Source of the DNA: Flavobacterium covae | Lineage (GTDB): Bacteria; Bacteroidota; Bacteroidia; Flavobacteriales; Flavobacteriaceae | Direction: 5' to 3' | Assembly (NCBI GenBank): GCA_019565575.1 | Contig: CP067379.1 | Location: forward strand, 2,976,001 to 3,040,000 | Length of the DNA: 64,000 bases | In this document: positions 59,367-64,000 of the stretch, in pieces | Layout of the letters: every line of letters begins with the position of its first letter | How positions within the stretch are numbered: position 1 is the first letter of the stretch | The notes under the pieces: generated by a model | The model's database searches: none | What the model was told of the DNA's origin: nothing | Seen by the model: only the letters and a program-made list of their open reading frames with translations | Translations under genes and position numbers: made by a program

Positions 59367-59546
59367 ATACCATCTAAACTTTGAAATTTCTCATAATAGT
59401 ATTTTTTTAACCCTGAGACTGCCCAAAAAGTTCACAATCTTGTCATTTCGACCAAAGGGAGAATTCACATAATGTTGACTATCAGAATCCTCCTTACGCA
59501 GGAATGGCAAACTGTATTAATTATATACTCAATCCTTTGTTCTAGT
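59367..59546. repeat. Interspersed repeat copy G (inverted, partial)
   Basis: Starts ATACCATCTAAACTTTGAAATT and carries the family's GACTGCCCAAAAAGTTC, CCAAAGGGAGAA and ACATAATGTTGA. The central part after the hairpin is deleted; it rejoins family sequence at TATATACTCAATCCTTTGTTC. Copy lies wholly inside the 411-bp element. Confidence 0.7.
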
Positions 59547-59614
59547 TAGTGATTACAATTTATTGTTCGTGCTCTACACGCAACGAAACCTTAACTGTTG
59601 GCGGTAGTGCCTTA

Positions 59615-60511
59615 TTATAATTTGTTTATTTCTTCTTTGGTTAAGCCTGTTGCCTGCGTAATGATTTCTACTGAAACACCTAATCTTTTTAAGGATTTAG
59701 CCGTTTCAATTTTTCCTTCAATTTTTCCTTTTATTTCTCCTTCAATTAATCCTTCCATCTTTCCTTCAATTAATCCTTCCATCTTTCCATCGTCGAAAGC
59801 AGTGTCAATAACGCCTTTTAAATCTCGGTAAACTTTAAGGCTGCTCTCGTATTTGTCTAAATCTAATTGCCCGAAATTTGCCAATTCTGCCTTTTCAAAG
59901 GCTTGGGTAAATACTTCGTCTTTGAAAATTGTGGGAATATTTTGAAAATCTTCCAAGTTTTTGATGAAATATAACCATTTGTCTAAACGGGAATTTAATT
60001 GGTTTTCCTGTTTGTTAAAATTGGGCATTTCTAAGTAGATATAGGTCAGTTTATCGTAAAATACTTTTCCGTTTTGGTTTTTTAGTTTGATGGTATGTAC
60101 TACTTCGCTTCTTTCGGGTTCTGTTTCGTAATCGTCGAAGGTAAAATCTAAAACACCTACGCAATAAACCGCTTTCAAGTTATAGTTCCATTCGCCTTTT
60201 TCGGCTTGTTCTCTAATGGGAAATGTGGAGTAATAGATGGTTCTTTCTTTGAAGTAGTTTTGCTTGGCTTTTTGGAGTTCTACGATGAATTTTTCGCCTT
60301 TTTCGTTTTCGCAATAGATGTCGTAGATGGCTTTTCTGTCGAGGTCGCTCTGCCCGAGTTGCTCGGTGTTTTTAAAAGAAAGTTCTTTGATCTGGTCATA
60401 TTCTGGCAACAAGGCATTGAGGAAGTCGATAAGCAGGTTTTTACTGGCTTCTTCCCCAAATATCTTCTTAAACCCAAAATCCGTAAAGGGATTGATGTAT
60501 TTTGCCTTCAT
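59615..60511 (-). CDS. Rpn-family recombination-promoting nuclease / PDDEXK_2 protein
   Basis: 298 aa. N-terminal signature MKAKYINPFTDFGFKKIFGEE, nuclease core D64 in AIYDIYCENEKGEKFIVELQKAKQ (E78, Q80). Rpn proteins are Ca-activated DNA endonucleases that stimulate RecA-independent recombination. The C-terminal tail is a run of short repeats (KMEGLIEGKMEGLIEGEIKG) followed by a conserved LKRLGVSVEIITQATGLTKEEI. The matching DNA repeats lie at about 59706-59795 and may expand or contract. Confidence 0.88.
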   Translation of the reverse strand: MKAKYINPFTDFGFKKIFGEEASKNLLIDFLNALLPEYDQIKELSFKNTEQLGQSDLDRKAIYDIYCENEKGEKFIVELQKAKQNYFKERTIYYSTFPIREQAEKGEWNYNLKAVYCVGVLDFTFDDYETEPERSEVVHTIKLKNQNGKVFYDKLTYIYLEMPNFNKQENQLNSRLDKWLYFIKNLEDFQNIPTIFKDEVFTQAFEKAELANFGQLDLDKYESSLKVYRDLKGVIDTAFDDGKMEGLIEGKMEGLIEGEIKGKIEGKIETAKSLKRLGVSVEIITQATGLTKEEINKL

Positions 60512-60922
60512 GTTCTCAACTTGTTTTCTTTGTCAAATTTACAAAAAATAATCTTTGATGTTAAATCGATAAATCAAATGCTTTATCCTCACAATCAACT
60601 GAATTTTTTTTAACCTTTTTCTTAACTAATTTCTACTTATTTGTTACATCATTTTGATAGATAAATATTTCCGTCTCTGTTTTGTTAATTTGATCAGTAA
60701 GTTATAAGTGGTATTGTGTAAATACTTCTTTTATAGTATATTCAAAATAATTAATAGATTAGGTTACAATAAATATAGGTAAGTTTATTTTGTCAAGTTA
60801 ATTTATTTCCCAATACAAAAAGTAACTTGTGTTGACTATCAATAAGTTATGTAGATTGGGCAACAAATAGGCAACAAAATCTGTAAAATTGATGACAAAT
60901 AAGAGAAAATGAGCTTGCTTTG
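60512..60922. other. Intergenic region without a supported gene
   Basis: 411 bp of AT-rich sequence between the Rpn gene and the thermonuclease. It may contain an island boundary, but I see no direct repeat or tRNA end to define one. Confidence 0.4.
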
Positions 60923-61417
60923 TTAGAACCTATCCACCTGCAAATATAAACCTTTTTTCTTTGTTTTAGCCTTCAAATTGAGTTCTTGATACTTTGGTAG
61001 TTCGGTACAATAAAGTTTATCATAAGCCTTTGCAAAGCCGTTTTTGACCATTATTTCGTTTAAGGTGTTGCCGTTAGGCAATACCACATAAGCCAAAGTT
61101 CTGCCGTATGGGTCTTGCTCATTGCCAACTTCTTGAATTAATGTAATCCGCATTCCAATCTTTGCCTTAGTTCTTAAAAATTCATAAGACTGGTGTGCAA
61201 GCTCTATCAAAAAACGCCCTGATAAATGAGTTTCTCTTTCGTCCTGCTTTAGTTTTTTGCAAGGTGTCAACTCTGGTGCATCAATACCATAAAATCGTAT
61301 TTCTTCCTCTTTATTTGAAATAATATTCTTTGCAATTATACCATCTCCATCAACCACTTTTACAATTTCGTAATTGGTTTTAATTATTGTCGGACACTTT
61401 ACATCTAATTGCCTCAT
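60923..61417 (-). CDS. Thermonuclease (SNase-like) family protein
   Basis: 164 aa OB-fold nuclease. Catalytic residues by SNase analogy: D23 in VVDGDGI, R41 in RFYGIDAPEL with D46 and E49, and R106 in DPYGRTLAYVVLP. No signal peptide, so it differs from the secreted staphylococcal enzyme. Divergently transcribed from the next gene, with a palindrome in the shared gap. Plasmid- and ICE-borne SNase genes of this kind are common in Bacteroidetes. Confidence 0.88.
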   Translation of the reverse strand: MRQLDVKCPTIIKTNYEIVKVVDGDGIIAKNIISNKEEEIRFYGIDAPELTPCKKLKQDERETHLSGRFLIELAHQSYEFLRTKAKIGMRITLIQEVGNEQDPYGRTLAYVVLPNGNTLNEIMVKNGFAKAYDKLYCTELPKYQELNLKAKTKKKGLYLQVDRF

Positions 61418-61455
61418 ATTGCACTAATTAAGTAATTGATTTACAGCTTTTTACG

Positions 61456-61469
61456 GTGTAAATTTACAC
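61456..61469. promoter_or_regulatory. 14-bp perfect palindrome in a divergent promoter region
   Basis: GTGTAAATTTACAC lies between the thermonuclease start (61417) and the next gene start (61500). A shared operator is plausible. Confidence 0.5.
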
Positions 61470-61499
61470 TAAATTTTATAATTAAAAAAGCGTATCATT

Positions 61500-62303
61500 A
61501 TGGCAAGACAGAAAGGACATATTAAATATGTTGGAACACTCGGAGAAGTTAGACACTTCAAAATTAAAGGTAACGATGGCTACTATGCAGGATTAAAAGG
61601 TGGACCATCATCGGAACAAATTGCATCTGACCCTGCTTTTGTTCGTACTCGTGAGAATATGAATGAATTTGGAGGTAGTGCGATTGCTGGAAGATCATTG
61701 AGAACCAGTATTGCAAATCTTATCCGTAATAATGGCGATAGTCAAGTTACTGGGAGAATTACCGCAATAATGAAAAGAATCAATCTTGAAGATGGTTCGG
61801 AGGTAAGGGGTCAAAGAGCAATTTTAGTAACTGTAGCACCGCAATATTTAGACGGTTTTGAGTTCAATAAATTTGCTTCTTTAAATGGCGTATTTAATGC
61901 TCCTTACACTATTACTCCAAGTGCAGGTAGAGATAGTTCAACATTGGATATTGCCCCATTCAATCCATTAGATAGAATGTATATTCCTGCTGGAGCAACC
62001 CATTTTAAAATTATCAATGCTATTACAGTGTTGTCTGATTTTGAATACAACAGTACAACTGGAACCTATGAGCCGAAGGATATTGCCACAAATGGATTGA
62101 CAGATGTACAAGATTCGGGATATTTACCTGTTAATGCTTTAACTTCTGCAATAAGTGTTGTTAGTACTTTGCCAGGTTCTCCAACTGTTTCAGCTGATGT
62201 GTCGGTGGTAAATTTATTGGCAGTTGAATTTTATCAAGAAGTTAATTCAAATTACTACTTGTTTTCGCAAGGTAATGCGATGAAAGTTGCAAAAATATTC
62301 TAA
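61500..62303 (+). CDS. Conserved Bacteroidetes protein of unknown function (MARQKG type)
   Basis: 267 aa, intact, with its own terminator. Starts MARQKGHIKYVGTLGEVRHFKI; contains GGPSSEQIASDPAFVRTRENMNEFGG and SLRTSIANLIRNN, a pattern I recognise from many unassigned Bacteroidetes proteins. The second half is Thr/Ser-rich, beta-prone and without signal peptide or membrane segments. It looks like a structural or binding protein; I assign no function. Better preserved than many genes in this window. Confidence 0.7.
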   Translation: MARQKGHIKYVGTLGEVRHFKIKGNDGYYAGLKGGPSSEQIASDPAFVRTRENMNEFGGSAIAGRSLRTSIANLIRNNGDSQVTGRITAIMKRINLEDGSEVRGQRAILVTVAPQYLDGFEFNKFASLNGVFNAPYTITPSAGRDSSTLDIAPFNPLDRMYIPAGATHFKIINAITVLSDFEYNSTTGTYEPKDIATNGLTDVQDSGYLPVNALTSAISVVSTLPGSPTVSADVSVVNLLAVEFYQEVNSNYYLFSQGNAMKVAKIF

Positions 62304-62342
62304 TTCTTCATCAGTGAATTAGACGATTTCGGAAAATCGGGA

Positions 62343-62370
62343 AAGCCTGCTCTATTGAGTAGGCTTTTTT
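62343..62370 (+). terminator. Rho-independent terminator
   Basis: Stem AAGCCTGCTC / GAGTAGGCTT (10 bp, one G-T pair), loop TATT, then further Ts. Confidence 0.85.
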
Positions 62371-62422
62371 CTTTTGCACCTATTTTCTTATAATGGCGAA
62401 ATATGGTTTAAATATCTATGCT

Positions 62423-62878
62423 TTAAGCATAAAATAAATATAAGATAAGGGCTTTACCTTTTTTGATATAGCGGTAAAAAATAGCTCTTTTTGCATCATT
62501 GATAAGTAGCAAGGTTTCTTTGTATTTTTTCTCCTGCTGCTCTAAAATTTCTAATGCCTTTACTAACTTATTGAAGCCTTTTAAATCGGTGCTGGCTTGC
62601 TCTAATCCAGTATTTATAGCTTGTTTACAATCGCCTATGGTAATGAATGGAATAACAGATCCTTTTAAAAAATATTCAAAGGATTTTGCCTTCCACAATC
62701 CGAAACAAAGCGAGTAAAAAAACTGCTTATCCTCTTCGGTTTTGGCGGTTAAAACAAAGCAATTCGGGCAAGGCTCGGAAAGTGGTTTTCCGCTGTTATT
62801 TCCTTTGCATAGGATGTAAAAATGAGGCTCATTTATTTGAGCTTTTGTGCTGTACGTTTTAAGTGAGAATTTTGCCAT
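62423..62878 (-). CDS. DUF6943-like protein of conjugative elements
   Basis: 151 aa from MAKFSLKTYSTKAQINEPHFYILCKGNNSGKPLSEPCPNCFVLTA, which carries a CPNC motif after an N-terminal strand region. Similar small proteins occur as cargo of Bacteroidetes integrative conjugative elements. The frame stays open upstream to 63070, but those residues (GQALRVLKKISTLSGS...) are low-complexity and resemble recurrent non-coding flanks, so the ATG at 62878 is preferred. Confidence 0.65.
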   Translation of the reverse strand: MAKFSLKTYSTKAQINEPHFYILCKGNNSGKPLSEPCPNCFVLTAKTEEDKQFFYSLCFGLWKAKSFEYFLKGSVIPFITIGDCKQAINTGLEQASTDLKGFNKLVKALEILEQQEKKYKETLLLINDAKRAIFYRYIKKGKALILYLFYA

Positions 62879-64000
62879 TTTGAGATGATTTTGTTTGCTT
62901 CCGAAATCCCCTCTGACAAAAAATTTTTGACAAAGAAAAAAACGAAAAAAAAAGAAAGCCATCTCATCAGGTGGTGGAGATTGGACAAGCAAGGTTTTTG
63001 AGAAAAAAATACTACCCGATAGGGTGGAGATTTTTTTCAAAACCCGTAGGGCTTGACCTTGATGGGCCAATTGTAACCACCTACTTTTGCTTCCTTTTTT
63101 ATTCTTTTTGGCAAAACATCTTTACTATAACCTATTTAAAATGATAGTACTTCTTTACAATTCCAATGGGGTAAACACTTCCAGAAAAAAATAAACTATA
63201 CCTTATTTGTGCGGTGGGTTGTGCGTTGCAAGTGTAGTAACTGAACGGAATGGAACGATTGCTTGGGTATGAAATGGAGCAATACTGTATGCTTTTGCAG
63301 GGTTGCAAACTTTGCAATCTTTTCATTTCTGCAAAGTTTATTGGGATGGGGAAAGCATACGGATTGCGTAATGGAATAGTGCGTTGGGTATCGTGGAATG
63401 TAGAGAAGGCACTACTCTTGCTGGCAAATTAGGCTGTAGTGGGTGCTATGTAGAGAAACGGAATAGTACCTACTAAAAGCCGACACTAAACATCATAGTT
63501 TATTTTTTTTCTGACCGCTGAAAGGGTGGTGGGGAATTGTGGTTCTTAGGGTGGGTGCGGCTGGTTAAAACACGGCTACGATACAAAAAAATATTTGCGT
63601 TGGGTTTTGCGTTGGGGAATATTTTTTTGGTAGCGTCTATGGTGCTGGCTATTTTACATAATGTTATTATAGGACAGACTGTGCGGTTGGGTGCTTGCAC
63701 AAGCAGGGGAAAAGGCTGTACTATAATGCCACATTATGTAACTTAGCTTCCGACATTTTTAATACTGGCATAAGCGGAACGGTGGTGGTGGTTGGAGTGT
63801 AGCGGCTTTTTGTTTGGGCTGTGGGGGATGGCAACAGCTCTTTGCTTTTTTAGTTTATACCGCTAAAAAATAGATGCTTTAAACAAAAAAGCAATGTGCT
63901 GTATAGCGTTGGGAACAGCCCACACAAAAAGTATGACAGTTTAAAAATGGCGGCAGTACCATAGTATGCACTGGAAGCGTTGGCATTGTGCGTTTGGAGT
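62879..64000. other. Non-coding, G-rich (plus strand) accessory region
   Basis: No convincing gene. From about 63220 the plus strand is strongly G-over-C biased and less AT-rich than the rest of the window, with many short GGG/TGG runs. A hairpin TTGCTTTTTT (63842-63851) / AAAAAAGCAA (63885-63894) is present. The composition suggests imported DNA, and it continues past the window end. Confidence 0.55.

Larger units (their letters stand above)
59194..59604. repeat. 411-bp element with 43-bp imperfect inverted ends
   Basis: Left end 59194-59236 and right end 59562-59604 are inverted copies with 40 of 43 matches; both contain AAGGTTTCGTTGCGTG (or GTTGCGTGTAG) and AGAGCACGAACAA. Inside are a terminator and a partial interspersed repeat. 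No coding capacity. It lies between the GH114-like gene and the Rpn nuclease gene, 10 bp from the latter's stop. Confidence 0.75.

Noticed and set aside
62879..63070. N-terminal extension of the DUF6943-like gene
   Set aside because: Residues are Phe/Lys low complexity; homology-like sequence begins at the ATG at 62878.
63250..63746. Several 60-70 residue frames in the G-rich region
   Set aside because: They overlap on both strands, lack start signals, and show no protein-like composition.

Overview
The window looks like a chromosomal segment of a low-GC member of the Flavobacteriaceae (Flavobacterium-like). Reasons: very AT-rich DNA with coding on both strands; Bacteroidetes-type promoter elements (TAnnTTTG) upstream of several genes; family-typical gene blocks (tpx-dgkA-ftsK-lolA-lptG-ribBA, the MarR-fad operon, DinB/NRDE/ATP-grasp genes); a RibBA with a degenerate second half; and a T9SS-era S8 protease relic.

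Layout. 1-9610: mostly housekeeping genes on the minus strand (Lrp-type regulator, M14 peptidase, acyltransferase, TrmH, sirtuin, nitronate monooxygenase, a decayed S8 protease, mnmA, a MORN-like protein, an AraC/DJ-1 pair). 10002-16394: fatty-acid beta-oxidation operon led by a MarR regulator under a 36-bp perfect palindrome, with an S23 four-helix-bundle gene inside its own inverted repeat between thiolase and acyl-CoA dehydrogenase. 16400-19300: gene-poor, holding copies of a 330-bp interspersed repeat, a 14-unit 80-bp tandem array, and sodC. 19440-22483: a Crp/Fnr-type regulator behind a long hairpin, then peroxiredoxin, thioredoxin and a beta-propeller lipoprotein. 23217-29819: DinB, NRDE/TANGO2, ATP-grasp, LysE-like exporter, uvrA. 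30042-37731: type I restriction-modification operon hsdM-rhuM-hsdS-rayT-hsdR, in which a REP-associated tyrosine transposase with its own REP-like palindromes sits between hsdS and hsdR. 37939-44787: tRNA-Ser, ribBA, lptG, lolA, ftsK, dgkA, tpx. 44877-46980: ArsR, DUF6428 and a methyltransferase/low-Mr-phosphatase reading frame (arsenic-type cluster). 47022-57552: peroxide defence (peroxiredoxin, thioredoxin, two catalases plus ankyrin protein, Ohr, nitroreductase, TetR), broken by an IS1182-type element that sits inside a copy of the interspersed repeat. 58198-64000: a GH114-like lipoprotein, an inverted-repeat element, an Rpn-type nuclease, a thermonuclease, and accessory genes resembling the cargo or edge of a conjugative element.

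A caution affects the whole window: about 20 genes, including essential ones (ftsK, mnmA), carry single-base indels. At least eleven are repaired by restoring an A or T run of six that reads as five. This pattern fits uncorrected long-read errors better than real decay, so I annotate those as full-length CDSs with a frameshift. The S8 protease is different: it has also lost the segment carrying its catalytic serine, and is a genuine pseudogene. lptG has an in-frame TGA, which is a third kind of lesion.

Functionally, the segment is rich in thiol- and haem-based peroxide defence, and its non-coding DNA is dominated by palindromic mobile sequences. The strongest candidates for something not well described are the 80-bp array embedded in a repeat copy, the REP/RAYT cassette inside the restriction operon, and the S23 stem-loop cassette.
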